A DNA stretch of 12,787 nucleotides. Origin: an uncultured Eubacteriales bacterium (GTDB lineage Bacteria; Bacillota; Clostridia; Oscillospirales; Oscillospiraceae). The translations under genes and the position numbers were made by a program. A model generated the notes under the pieces. It did not search any database. It was not told where the DNA came from and saw nothing but the letters and a program-made list of their open reading frames with translations. Shown in pieces: positions 5,436 to 12,714 of this stretch. Numbering within the stretch: position 1 is the stretch's first letter; each line of letters begins with the position of its first letter. Location: assembly GCA_900544405.1 (NCBI GenBank), contig UQVA01000039.1, positions 1-12,787 on the forward strand, in the 5' to 3' direction.

Positions 5436-7196
5436 GTGAAGCGAATTTTGGCCTTGGCAGTGCTGACGGCACTGCTGTTCACCGGCTGTGCCGGGAAAAC
5501 TTCCGAAAAAAAGACCGTCACCGTTGGCCTTGTGGAGACGGAAGGCTGTCAGATCGAAGAAAACGCCCGGCAGGTGGTCCCCGGAGGCAACGTGTCCTTC
5601 ACGGTGACGATGGATGCGGGCTTTGCCCTGGCCGGGGTGGACTACGATGGGGAGTATGCGATCTGGAATTCCGACGGAAAGCTGCGGCTGGAACTGAAAA
5701 ACGTCCGCTATCCGGGCCGGTATCACCTGCGGCTCAGCAAAACGGACAGCACGATTTTGTTTGAACCCAACGGTGGCCAGGGGGAGGCTCTGTCCGTCAC
5801 CCGGGACCTGAGTTATCATGTGCGGCCCAACACCGCCCCGGTGGCCTTCGACCGGCCGGGGTACAGCCTGGTGGCCTGGAACACGGAACCTGACGGATCC
5901 GGGGAGCAGATCGGCCTGGGCAGCCGCATTACCAACCCGGACTCCGGGAAGCTGACCCTCTACGCCCAGTGGGCGGCCTGGAGCAGTGAATCGGATTTTC
6001 AAGCGGAAAACGGAAAAATTCTGGCCTACACCGGCTCGGAGGAGCGAATCGTCATTCCGGAAAGTATTGGCGGGGAGACCGTCACGGCCATTGCGGAGGG
6101 GGCTTTTACCGACTGCGCCGCCGAATCGATCATTTTCCCCAAGACCCTGGAAACCGTGGAGGCCGGGGCTTTCCGGAATTGCGCCCTGCGGGAACTGACG
6201 TTTTACGACAGCATCCGCTTCCTGCCCTCGGAGGCCTTCCGGGATTGCGAAAACTTCAGCACCCTCCACATCAACGCCCAGCGGCCCCCCTACGGCTCCC
6301 ATTACCGCCGGGAAAGCCTGCTGGCGGACAAGCTGGACCTGCTTATCCTGAATCAGGGCAAGCAGAAAATCGTCTTTTACGGGGGCTGCTCCATGTGGTA
6401 CAACCTGGACGGTCCCGTCATGCGGGATGCGGTCAGCCCGGACTATCAAGTCGTCAACGTGGCCGTCAACGGCCTCATCAACTCCGCCGTGCAGATGCAG
6501 ATTATTACCGCCCTGCTGGAAGAAGGGGACATTTTCTTCCATACCCCGGAGCTGAGCAGCGAACAGCAGATGCTCTGCCAGATGGGCTTTACCGCAGACG
6601 ACAGCAAGCTCTGGTGCGGGCTGGAATACAATTACGACCTGGTGTCCTATGTGGACATCCGGGAGACCCCCGGTCTGCTGGATTCCTACCAGGTGTGGCG
6701 GGACCGGAAGCAGGAGACCGGCAATTACGACGAGCATTACGAGGATGCCGCCGGGAACATTTATTTTGACCCGGAGACCGGCTCCATTCCCTTTGACCGC
6801 TATAAGCAGGAAGATGAATTGGTGGACAAGGTAAATATCACCATGGAGCGGGTCCGGCCGGAAAATCTGGCCCGGCTGGAGGCCTATTACAGGGCCATTA
6901 CGGCAAAGGGGGTCAGGGTCTATGTATCCTGCGCCTGTATCAATGTGGATGTGATCCCGGAAGGGCAGCGGGGGACTGTGCGCCAGGTCTCCAACGCATT
7001 TTCCCAGGCGGTAAACGCCATGGACGGTGTGACGATGATCTCCGACCAGATGGATTATCTCTACCGCAATGAGGATTTTTACGATACGAACTACCATCTG
7101 CTGTCCCAGGCGGCCCGACGGAACACGGAAAACTGGCTCCAGGACCTGAAGACCCGGATGGTGGCAGACGGACTTTGGAAGGAGGAAGGCCAATGA
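5436..7196 (+). CDS. Lipoprotein with InlB B-repeat, BspA-type LRR and SGNH/AlgX-like domain
   Basis: Predicted exported lipoprotein of 586 residues. The signal peptide is 1-17 with lipobox FTGC (lipidated Cys18). In order: a beta-rich segment (about 26-105), an InlB/Listeria-Bacteroides repeat (about 107-180, FEPNGG to LYAQW), BspA-type leucine-rich repeats (about 188-283, VIPESI, EGAFTDC, AGAFRNC), then an SGNH-like domain (about 308-575). That domain aligns without a gap to the second SGNH protein of the operon around KIVFYGGCSMWYNLDG, but Cys318 sits where the partner has Ser58; the downstream DxxH pair is kept (D550, H554 in YDTNYH). GTG 5436 is preferred because GGGGAGG lies 8 nt before it and it starts the signal peptide. 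First gene of the operon, overlapping the next by ATGA. Likely an extracytoplasmic acyl-transfer partner of the MBOAT; activity with Cys is uncertain. Confidence 0.85.
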   Translation: MKRILALAVLTALLFTGCAGKTSEKKTVTVGLVETEGCQIEENARQVVPGGNVSFTVTMDAGFALAGVDYDGEYAIWNSDGKLRLELKNVRYPGRYHLRLSKTDSTILFEPNGGQGEALSVTRDLSYHVRPNTAPVAFDRPGYSLVAWNTEPDGSGEQIGLGSRITNPDSGKLTLYAQWAAWSSESDFQAENGKILAYTGSEERIVIPESIGGETVTAIAEGAFTDCAAESIIFPKTLETVEAGAFRNCALRELTFYDSIRFLPSEAFRDCENFSTLHINAQRPPYGSHYRRESLLADKLDLLILNQGKQKIVFYGGCSMWYNLDGPVMRDAVSPDYQVVNVAVNGLINSAVQMQIITALLEEGDIFFHTPELSSEQQMLCQMGFTADDSKLWCGLEYNYDLVSYVDIRETPGLLDSYQVWRDRKQETGNYDEHYEDAAGNIYFDPETGSIPFDRYKQEDELVDKVNITMERVRPENLARLEAYYRAITAKGVRVYVSCACINVDVIPEGQRGTVRQVSNAFSQAVNAMDGVTMISDQMDYLYRNEDFYDTNYHLLSQAARRNTENWLQDLKTRMVADGLWKEEGQ

Positions 7197-7420
7197 GCGT
7201 GCTGCTGGAAACGCCGGTGCTGTGGCTAATTTTTGGGGCGGCCCTGGGCCTGAATCTCTTTGACCGGGCCTACCGGGGGACCAGGGGGATTTTCACGGTC
7301 CTTTCGGCCCTGCTGGCCGTCCTCGGCTGCGCCTACGCCCTGCTTCTGGGGGCCGGGGCGGCGGATATTGCCGTGATTTTGCTGGCCTTTCTGCTTCTGA
7401 ATCTGGAGGGCTGGAAATGA
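7193..7420 (+). CDS. Small hydrophobic membrane protein of the MBOAT operon
   Basis: Protein of 75 residues with two or three hydrophobic helices (about 8-23, 33-53, 55-70) and a short RAYRGTRG polar loop that is probably cytoplasmic. No family is recognised. AAGGAGG (7179-7185) lies 7 nt before ATG 7193. It overlaps the upstream stop and the downstream MBOAT start, both by ATGA, so all three proteins should be made in a coupled way. That fixed position suggests a subunit or assembly partner of the MBOAT complex, as small membrane proteins accompany DltB (DltX) in the dlt system; this parallel is inference and no sequence similarity to DltX was seen. Confidence 0.75.
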   Translation: MSVLLETPVLWLIFGAALGLNLFDRAYRGTRGIFTVLSALLAVLGCAYALLLGAGAADIAVILLAFLLLNLEGWK

Positions 7421-8877
7421 ATTTCAATTCGCTGGCTTTTCTCATTTATTTGCCCGTCGTGGTGGGGCTTTACTGGCTTCTGCCCTTCAAGGCCCGGAAA
7501 TACTGGCTCCTGGCAGCCTCGTACTTTTTCTACATGTACTGGAACCCGGCGTTCCTCTTTTTGCTGCTCTTTTCCACGGCGGTGGACTACTGCTGCGGCC
7601 GGGGCATCGAAGCCAACCGGGAAAGAAAGGACCTGTGCCGGTTTTTCCTGGGGTGCAGCCTGTGCATGAATCTGGGACTGCTGTTTTTCTTCAAATATTT
7701 CGACTTTTTCGCCGGATCCATCAACGATCTGTGCGCCCTGTGGGGCATTGGCTATCGGGTTCCCCGGCTGGGGCTGATTCTGCCTGTGGGCATTTCCTTC
7801 TATACCTTCCAGACTCTCAGCTACACCATCGACGTGTACCGGGGGGACTTCCCGGCTGAGAAGGACCCAATTGCCTTCGCCCTGTATGTGACCTATTTTC
7901 CCCAGCTGGTGGCGGGACCCATTGAAAATCCCGCTGACCTGCTTCCCCAGCTGAAAAAAGAGCATTTCTGGAACAAAGGCGATTTTTTTGCCGGGGTCCG
8001 CATTGCCCTCTGCGGCTTTTTCCGCAAATGCGTGGTGGCGGATGTGGTGGGCGTGTATGTGAGCCGGGTGTTCGCCGGGGCGGACAGCGCCAATGCGCTG
8101 GCCATTTTCCTGGCCGGGGCTTTGTTCTGCATTCAGATGTACTGCGATTTCGCCGGGTATTCGGAAATTGCCGCCGGGTGCGCCCGGATGATGGGGGTCC
8201 GACTCATGCGGAATTTCGACCGGCCTTACCTGTCAAAGAGCTACACGGAATTTTTCCGCCGGTGGCACATCAGCCTGAACCGGTGGTTCACCAGCTATGT
8301 GTACATCCCCCTGGGGGGCAACCGGAAGGGCAAGGTCCGGAAGTATTTGAATACGATTCTTGTGTTCGCCCTTTGCGGCCTGTGGCACGGGGCCAACTGG
8401 ACCTATGTGCTCTGGGGACTGTATGCGGCCTTCTGGCTGTGCGTGGAGAGCGCTCTGGACGTTCGTCACCGGTTCGGACCGAAATGGGCTTGCCCCGCCG
8501 GGCGGCTGGTGCGCCGGTGCGTTACGTTCCTGATTTTCATTCCGGCGGCCATTTTGTTCCGGGCCACGGACGTGGCCCAGGCGGGGACCATGCTTCTTGG
8601 AATGTTTACCCGAATGACCTTCACCGCCCAGGGGGTAAACAGCACCTTTGCCCTGATGGACATGGACGCCGTGGGCTTTCTCCGGGTGACTTTCAGCATC
8701 GTGTGCATGGCGAAAATCTACCGGCTCACGGAGTATGATTTGACGGCTTCTTCGGAGGAAACCGCCGTGGCTCAGCGAACCGTGTCCTATGCCTATCTGA
8801 TTCTGCTCATCGCCGTGTGCTGGGTGGCTCTGTTGGCCACCGGCGAGGCGGCGGGCTTTGCCTATTTCCAGTTCTGA
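7417..8877 (+). CDS. MBOAT-family O-acyltransferase (AlgI/PatA type)
   Basis: Polytopic membrane protein of 486 residues, about the usual length for AlgI. Members move acyl (commonly acetyl) groups across the membrane for transfer to cell-surface polymers. Family blocks are all visible: FYTFQTLSYTIDVYRG (128-143), PQLVAGPIE (162-170), YCDFAGYSEIAAG (242-254), NFDRPYLSKSYTEFFRRWHIS (from 266, His284) and GLWHGANWTYVLWG (321-334) with the invariant His324. The C-terminal part continues as helices to the end. ATG 7417 overlaps the preceding stop (ATGA), with GGAGGG shortly upstream. Flanked by two SGNH-like exported proteins, its expected acceptor partners. No sugar polymer or teichoic acid genes lie in the window, so the modified polymer is unknown. 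Confidence 0.95.
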   Translation: MNFNSLAFLIYLPVVVGLYWLLPFKARKYWLLAASYFFYMYWNPAFLFLLLFSTAVDYCCGRGIEANRERKDLCRFFLGCSLCMNLGLLFFFKYFDFFAGSINDLCALWGIGYRVPRLGLILPVGISFYTFQTLSYTIDVYRGDFPAEKDPIAFALYVTYFPQLVAGPIENPADLLPQLKKEHFWNKGDFFAGVRIALCGFFRKCVVADVVGVYVSRVFAGADSANALAIFLAGALFCIQMYCDFAGYSEIAAGCARMMGVRLMRNFDRPYLSKSYTEFFRRWHISLNRWFTSYVYIPLGGNRKGKVRKYLNTILVFALCGLWHGANWTYVLWGLYAAFWLCVESALDVRHRFGPKWACPAGRLVRRCVTFLIFIPAAILFRATDVAQAGTMLLGMFTRMTFTAQGVNSTFALMDMDAVGFLRVTFSIVCMAKIYRLTEYDLTASSEETAVAQRTVSYAYLILLIAVCWVALLATGEAAGFAYFQF

Positions 8878-8890
8878 GGGAGGAAGCGCC

Positions 8891-10318
8891 ATGAAACGAA
8901 TTTGCGTGATCTTACTGCTGGTGCTGCTCCTGCCGGGACTGCTGCTGGGGGCCGGGGCGGCATTGCCGGAGTATTACGGGGAGAGCTACTATGCGGAGCT
9001 GCCCGCCATGGTGGAGAAGCTGAAAACCACCCAAGGACCGAAAATCGTCCTGGTGGGGGGCAGCAACGTGGCCTTCGGCGTGGACAGCGCCCTGATGGAG
9101 GACCTGCTCTCCCAGGCGGGGGAAAGCTATACCGTCTGCAATTTCGGCCTGTACGCCGCCGTGGGGACCAGCGCTATGCTGAGCCTGTCGGAAAAATACC
9201 TGAACGCCGGGGACCGGGTGGTGCTGGCCATCGAGCCGACCTCCGAGACCTTTTCCACCTATTTCGGGGCCACGGCCTTCTGGAAATGCGCCGAAAGCAG
9301 CCCGGAATTGCTTTTGAATGTCAATTCTTCCCAGAAAAGCGCACTGGTGGGGAATTATCTGGCCTATTTGCAGGAGCGAGTGGAAATTTTCCGGTCCGGC
9401 ATCCTGCCACAGCCTACGGACAGCTACGCCAAGGCCAGCTTTGACGAAACTTGCAACATGATTTATGACCGGGCCGGGAACGCCATGGCCCTGGGCTACG
9501 ACACGGGCAATCCCATCGACCTGGACGCACTGACCATCTCGGCGGACTTTGCCGGGCAGGTCAACGGCTACTGCCGCCGGCTGAAAACCAAGGGCGTGGC
9601 GGTGTACCTGAGCTTCTCACCCATGGACCGGGGGGCCATGGTGTCCGCCGAGGAGGACACCATGCAGGCATTTTTCGACCTGTGCAACCGGACCTTCGAC
9701 TGTCCGGTGATCTCGGACCCCAACCGGTATGTGCTGGACAGCGGCTGGTTTTACGACACGAATTTCCATCTGAACACGCCGGGGGCCAGACTGCGGACCT
9801 ACCGGCTCACGGAGGACCTGCTGAACCAGCTGGGCAGCTATGCGCCGCTGGACTTTGAAACACCGGAAATGCCCGCCTCCATCTATGCCGCTCCCGATGA
9901 AACCGGCGACAGCGCCGATTTTGTCCTGGAGGAAGTGGGGGAGAACGGCTGCCGGGTGGCGGGCCTGACGGCGGCGGGAGCCGCAAAGCAGGTTTTGACC
10001 GTGCCGTCTGTATGGCAGGGCCGCAGCGTGGTAGGGATTGGCGAGACGGCCTTTGCCGGGAATACCCGTGTCACGGAGATCATCCTGCCGGAAAGTGTGG
10101 AATCCATCCCGGATGGAGCGTTTGCAGGCTGTACGGCTTTGAAAAAGTTGACGCTTCTGCACACGACCACAACGCCCACCGTGGGTGACGGCCTGCTGAC
10201 CGGCACGGAGAATGTGAAGATTTGCGTGCCGTCCTCGGCCTACCCCCTCTACCGGGACGGCGCCGGCTGCGCCAGCAACCCCTGGGAGCAGTACCTGGAC
10301 AAAATTGTGACCTATTGA
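8891..10318 (+). CDS. Exported SGNH/DltD-AlgX-like acyltransferase with C-terminal LRR
   Basis: Protein of 475 residues. An N-terminal hydrophobic segment (3-24) acts as signal peptide or anchor; there is no lipobox. The SGNH-like domain (about 50-315) has block I KIVLVGGSNVAFGVDS with candidate nucleophile Ser58, a NFGLYA segment (84-89) in block II position, and the DxxH pair D289/H293 in FYDTNFHL. A BspA-type leucine-rich module follows (about 345-475: GETAFAG, ILPESVESIPDGAFAGC, a VPSSAYPLY end repeat). The first gene of the operon has the same modules in opposite order. Such proteins work with MBOAT partners in O-acetylation of polymers. GGGAGG (8878-8883) lies 7 nt before ATG 8891, and the gap to the MBOAT gene is 13 bp. 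Last gene of the operon; no simple terminator follows, only repeats. Confidence 0.87.
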   Translation: MKRICVILLLVLLLPGLLLGAGAALPEYYGESYYAELPAMVEKLKTTQGPKIVLVGGSNVAFGVDSALMEDLLSQAGESYTVCNFGLYAAVGTSAMLSLSEKYLNAGDRVVLAIEPTSETFSTYFGATAFWKCAESSPELLLNVNSSQKSALVGNYLAYLQERVEIFRSGILPQPTDSYAKASFDETCNMIYDRAGNAMALGYDTGNPIDLDALTISADFAGQVNGYCRRLKTKGVAVYLSFSPMDRGAMVSAEEDTMQAFFDLCNRTFDCPVISDPNRYVLDSGWFYDTNFHLNTPGARLRTYRLTEDLLNQLGSYAPLDFETPEMPASIYAAPDETGDSADFVLEEVGENGCRVAGLTAAGAAKQVLTVPSVWQGRSVVGIGETAFAGNTRVTEIILPESVESIPDGAFAGCTALKKLTLLHTTTTPTVGDGLLTGTENVKICVPSSAYPLYRDGAGCASNPWEQYLDKIVTY

Positions 10319-10366
10319 GGAAAATCTCTCCCGGCAGGTTTTCAGAAGTCTTTCGGCAGTGCGTTT

Positions 10367-10421
10367 GCCTCCCGGCGTGTAGGGGGAGGTGTCACCGCAG
10401 GTGACGGAGGGGGTGTACGGT
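10367..10421 (+). repeat. Double-hairpin repeat, type A copy 1
   Basis: Hairpin 1 pairs CTCCC with GGGAG around GGCGTGTA. Hairpin 2 pairs GTCACC (10391-10396) with GGTGAC (10400-10405) around GCA. The tail is GGAGGGGGTGTACGGT, identical in type A copy 2 at 10588-10646. Confidence 0.75.
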
Positions 10422-10459
10422 CAGACGATGTAGAAGTCTGCCGCCCCCTCTGAGATTCG

Positions 10460-10506
10460 CCTTCCCCTGGGGGAAGGTGGCCGCAAAGCGGCCGGATGAG
10501 GGGCGG
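10460..10506 (+). repeat. Double-hairpin repeat, type B copy 2
   Basis: Hairpin 1 and tail are the same as in 1638-1687 (CCTTCCCC...GGGGAAGG; CGGATGAGGGGCGG). The second stem is GGCCGC (10479-10484) with GCGGCC (10488-10493) around AAA: a different sequence with full pairing. Confidence 0.8.
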
Positions 10507-10527
10507 TAGGCACTATCATTATTGAGT

Positions 10528-10587
10528 GTAGGGGCGGCGGCACGCCCCACCCGTTCGAATTTCATACGCAGAAGCGGCAAAGCGTAA
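10528..10587 (+). repeat. Conserved ~60 bp block C, copy 1
   Basis: Begins GTAGGGGCGGCGGCACGCCC, with an internal GGGGC/GCCCC pair, and continues through GAATTTCATACGC. About three quarters identical by eye to 12554-12614. Both copies run directly into hairpin 1 of a repeat module. Confidence 0.7.
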
Positions 10588-10646
10588 GCCTCCCCTGTGT
10601 AGGGGGAGGTGGCTGCCCTTTAGGGCAGACGGAGGGGGTGTACGGT
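10588..10646 (+). repeat. Double-hairpin repeat, type A copy 2 (left arm of inverted pair)
   Basis: Hairpin 1 pairs CTCCCC with GGGGAG around TGTGTAG. Hairpin 2 pairs CTGCCC (10613-10618) with GGGCAG (10623-10628) around TTTA. With the inverted copy at 10697-10751 it forms an imperfect terminal inverted repeat of about 55 bp around a 50-bp centre. Confidence 0.8.
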
Positions 10647-10696
10647 AACAATCTCGTAGGAGACTATCGAACGATGGCCTGTACCGTGTCGGCAGC

Positions 10697-10751
10697 GTAC
10701 ACCCCCTCAGTCACGGCGTTGCCGTGACAGCTCCCCCTACACAGGGGAGCC
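10697..10751 (-). repeat. Double-hairpin repeat, type A copy 3, inverted (right arm)
   Basis: The reverse complement reads CTCCCCTGTGTAGGGGGAG, then a second stem (10710-10717 with 10721-10728, 8 bp, GTCACGGC/GCCGTGAC), then GAGGGGGTGTACG. It is the inverted partner of 10588-10646, yet with a different hairpin 2. Confidence 0.8.
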
Positions 10752-10786
10752 AGCGCCCCGCCGGGAGGGAGTCTGTTTGAATACAA

Positions 10787-10832
10787 GAAACTCCCGCCGG
10801 AAGCGGATTTTTCCGTCTTCGGTGGGAGTTTC
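10787..10832 (-). terminator. Terminator of the DegV gene
   Basis: A long hairpin: GAAACTCCC (10787-10795) pairs with GGGAGTTTC (10824-10832), and the stem extends inward with a few mismatches to a GGATTTTTCC tip. On the minus strand it is followed by TTGTATTC. It lies 17 bp after the DegV stop. A plus-strand role (AATTTCTCTT follows) is weaker. Confidence 0.78.
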
Positions 10833-10848
10833 AATTTCTCTTAAATGC

Positions 10849-11718
10849 TTACCGGTGCTTCCCGATGAAGAACAGGGCCAGCATACCGGGGCCCACATGG
10901 GAGCCTGTGAAGGGCTCGTGGGGGCAGATGATCAGTTCCCCCGGCTGGGCCACCGCCCGAACCCGCATGGCCAGGTCCTCGGCGTCCGCCAGACAATCCC
11001 CATGGGTGATGGCCACCCGGCTATGCTCCGGGTCCACAGCCAACTCCGCATATCTCTGCACGATGGCCTCCACGGCCCGCTTCCTGCCACGGTACTTGCC
11101 GCAGCTGACGATGTGGCCCGTCTCGTCCCCCCGCAGCAGGGGCTTGATGTTCAGCATGGTGCCGATGGCCGCACTGGCGGCGCTGATGCGGCCGGTGCGC
11201 CGGAGGAAATGCAGGGAATCCACGGTGAAAAACTCGCACAGGCCCGGAACCAAGGTTTCCAGCTTGTCGGCGGCGGCGCCGGCATCCAGACCGTCCTTCC
11301 GGAAGTCTGCCAGACGGCAGGCCAGCAGACCCGTGCCGAGTCCGGCACCCATGGAATCCACCGTGCGGATGGTTCGGTCCGGAAATTCCTCCTTCAACTC
11401 CGTGACGGCCATGTTTGCCGCCTGAAACGTACCGCTGATGCCGGAGGAAATGCCCACATACACCAGGTCCCGGCCCTGAGCCAGCACCGGCCGGAAGGCT
11501 GCCAGGAAGGCGTCGGCATTGATGAGGGAGGTGCTGATGACCTCTCCGGCACGAAGCAGGTCGTAATGGACCTTGGCATCGAAATGCTCGATGTCGCCGT
11601 TGAAGGAAATTTCCTTGCCGCCGATCCGGTAAGAGCAGGGCATCACGGAAATGTCCAGCTGCCGGAGCAGATTTCCGGGCAGGTTGGCACAGCTATCGGT
11701 AAAGATCGCATAGGACAT
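10849..11718 (-). CDS. DegV family fatty-acid-binding protein (FakB-like)
   Basis: Cytoplasmic protein of 289 residues, the usual length. DegV/FakB proteins hold a fatty acid so that the kinase FakA can phosphorylate it, feeding exogenous fatty acids into phospholipid synthesis. Seen here: FTDSCANLP (6-14), STS (62-64), GISSGISGTFQAA (89-101), TVDSMGAGLG (119-128), TVDSLHFLRRTGRIS (165-179), KPLLR (192-196), ITHGD (237-241) and TGSHVGPG (271-278). It is monocistronic with its own promoter (11755-11783) and terminator; GGAGG lies 9 nt before the ATG at 11718. No fakA-like gene is in the window, so the kinase is presumably encoded elsewhere. Ligand specificity cannot be read. Confidence 0.93.
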   Translation of the reverse strand: MSYAIFTDSCANLPGNLLRQLDISVMPCSYRIGGKEISFNGDIEHFDAKVHYDLLRAGEVISTSLINADAFLAAFRPVLAQGRDLVYVGISSGISGTFQAANMAVTELKEEFPDRTIRTVDSMGAGLGTGLLACRLADFRKDGLDAGAAADKLETLVPGLCEFFTVDSLHFLRRTGRISAASAAIGTMLNIKPLLRGDETGHIVSCGKYRGRKRAVEAIVQRYAELAVDPEHSRVAITHGDCLADAEDLAMRVRAVAQPGELIICPHEPFTGSHVGPGMLALFFIGKHR

Positions 11719-11754
11719 AAGGGATTGCCTCCGTATTATCTAATATTCCATATT

Positions 11755-11783
11755 ATAATACACCATATGAGATACAATGTAAA
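11755..11783 (-). promoter_or_regulatory. Promoter of the DegV gene
   Basis: On the minus strand, -35 TTTACA (11778-11783), a 17-bp spacer, -10 TATTAT (11755-11760). An overlapping TATAAT three bases downstream is an alternative -10 with a 20-bp spacing. The whole 11735-11815 interval is AT-rich, unlike its surroundings. Confidence 0.65.
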
Positions 11784-11825
11784 GTGATATTTGTAAATAG
11801 TTTTTGAAATGTTCGTTATCCCTTC

Positions 11826-11854
11826 TTGCTCTGGGCGGCTATCCGTGATACAAT
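11826..11854 (+). promoter_or_regulatory. Promoter of the DUF1836 gene
   Basis: -35 TTGCTC (11826-11831), a 17-bp spacer, -10 TACAAT (11849-11854), just upstream of AAAAGGAGG (11861-11869). The -35 box is weak. The start site would lie very near 11861, leaving a leader of about 17 nt. Confidence 0.5.
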
Positions 11855-11877
11855 AAAGCGAAAAGGAGGAATGGGGC

Positions 11878-12468
11878 ATGGATGCGATGCAGGACCTTTA
11901 TTTGCAGAAGCTGGCCCGGTGGCAGAACTTTATGGAGGTGTTCAGCCTGCCCGGATGGGAAGAACTGCCGGACATGGACCTGTATGTGGACCAGGTGGTG
12001 ACGCTGGTGAGCCGGTATCTGAGCCTCATCCCCCAGGACGAGAAAAATCCCCTCATCACTGCCAGCAGTATCAATAATTACGTACGTTTGCGGGTCATGC
12101 CTGCGCCGGTCCGCAAGCGCTACGGCCGGCGGCATCTGGCTTACGTGCTTATGATCTGCACCCTGAAGCAGAGCATGGCCCTGACGGAAATTCAGAAGAT
12201 TCTGCCGCCGGATCTCGACGACGAGGACACGAAGCAGATATACGCGAATTTTGTGGGCCGCATCAACGGGGCCATTCAGGGCTTTATCGATCAGGTCAAC
12301 GCCGAGGCGGCCCGGGAGCTGGTGGAGGGCAACGAGCAGGGCTGCACAAATCTGGTACTGCACAGTGCGGTAAATTCGGTGCTCTATAAGCTGCTGACGG
12401 TGAAATTGACGAACCTGCCCCGGCCGGACCTGAGCGCCGAGGCCGATCATAAGCCCCAGGAGGGGTAA
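11878..12468 (+). CDS. DUF1836 domain-containing putative regulator
   Basis: Protein of 196 residues. The N-terminal half carries the DUF1836 signature: WEELPDMDLYVDQVV (27-41), then LITASSINNYVR (59-70) and KRYGRRHLAYVLMICTLKQS (80-99), followed by TEIQKIL. The ITxxxINNYVR...RYxxxHLxxL pattern resembles a MerR-like winged helix, so DNA binding is plausible, though no member's target is known to me. The C-terminal half is helical with an acidic/polar tail. ATG 11878 lies 8 nt after GGAGG; another ATG at 11871 is out of frame and too close. The gene is divergent from DegV with a shared AT-rich intergenic region, and is followed by repeats with no clear terminator. Confidence 0.85.
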   Translation: MDAMQDLYLQKLARWQNFMEVFSLPGWEELPDMDLYVDQVVTLVSRYLSLIPQDEKNPLITASSINNYVRLRVMPAPVRKRYGRRHLAYVLMICTLKQSMALTEIQKILPPDLDDEDTKQIYANFVGRINGAIQGFIDQVNAEAARELVEGNEQGCTNLVLHSAVNSVLYKLLTVKLTNLPRPDLSAEADHKPQEG

Positions 12469-12553
12469 GGGCGACGCAAAATCTGCCGACCTTCTGAGGA
12501 GAGCCTTCCCCCGGCGAAGCGCTAATATATTGCCGCACGCCCGGCGGGGCTTT
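12469..12553. other. Gene-free stretch with a repeat remnant
   Basis: No gene is seen from 12469 to the window end (319 bp). The first part holds only GCCTTCCCCC (12503-12512), the left arm of hairpin 1 of the repeat family without its partner, and a GCCCGGCGGGGC stretch near 12540-12550. Confidence 0.6.
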
Positions 12554-12614
12554 GTAGGGGCGGCGGCATGCCCCGATGCGCTGGAATTCCATACGCCGAA
12601 ATGGCGATGCGAAA
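12554..12614 (+). repeat. Conserved ~60 bp block C, copy 2
   Basis: Begins GTAGGGGCGGCGGCATGCCC and continues through GAATTCCATACGC. It parallels 10528-10587 base by base apart from one short variable stretch, and likewise runs directly into a repeat module. Confidence 0.7.
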
Positions 12615-12664
12615 GGCTTCCCCTGGAGGGGAAGCTGGCAGCCCGCAAGGGCTGACTGATGAGG
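12615..12664 (+). repeat. Double-hairpin repeat, type B copy 3 (left arm of inverted pair)
   Basis: Hairpin 1 pairs CTTCCCC with GGGGAAG around TGGA. Hairpin 2 pairs CAGCCC (12639-12644) with GGGCTG (12649-12654) around GCAA. The tail GATGAGGTCGAAG (12658-12670) is perfectly inverted at 12709-12721. Confidence 0.8.
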
Positions 12665-12714
12665 TCGAAGCGATCAATTTTCGCCATGGGTTGGTACAAA
12701 CCTGTGACCTTCGA

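Larger units (their letters stand above)
10319..10848. other. Gene-free repeat block between operons
   Basis: This 530-bp stretch holds no credible gene. It contains repeat modules at 10367-10421, 10460-10506, 10588-10646 and (inverted) 10697-10751, a shared block at 10528-10587 and a terminator at 10787-10832. A small inverted repeat CAGAC/GTCTG (10422-10426, 10436-10440) follows the first module. No T-tract terminator is seen right after the stop at 10318, so the repeat hairpins may serve as the 3' end of the acylation operon. Confidence 0.8.

Noticed and set aside
5163..7193. Minus-strand open frame of 676 codons opposite the SGNH lipoprotein
   Set aside because: A GC-rich antisense shadow; the plus-strand frame has a signal peptide, known domains, promoter and RBS.
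10319..10848. CRISPR-like array
   Set aside because: The repeats are unevenly spaced, in both orientations, internally palindromic and of several types, with no unique spacers of constant length and no cas genes.
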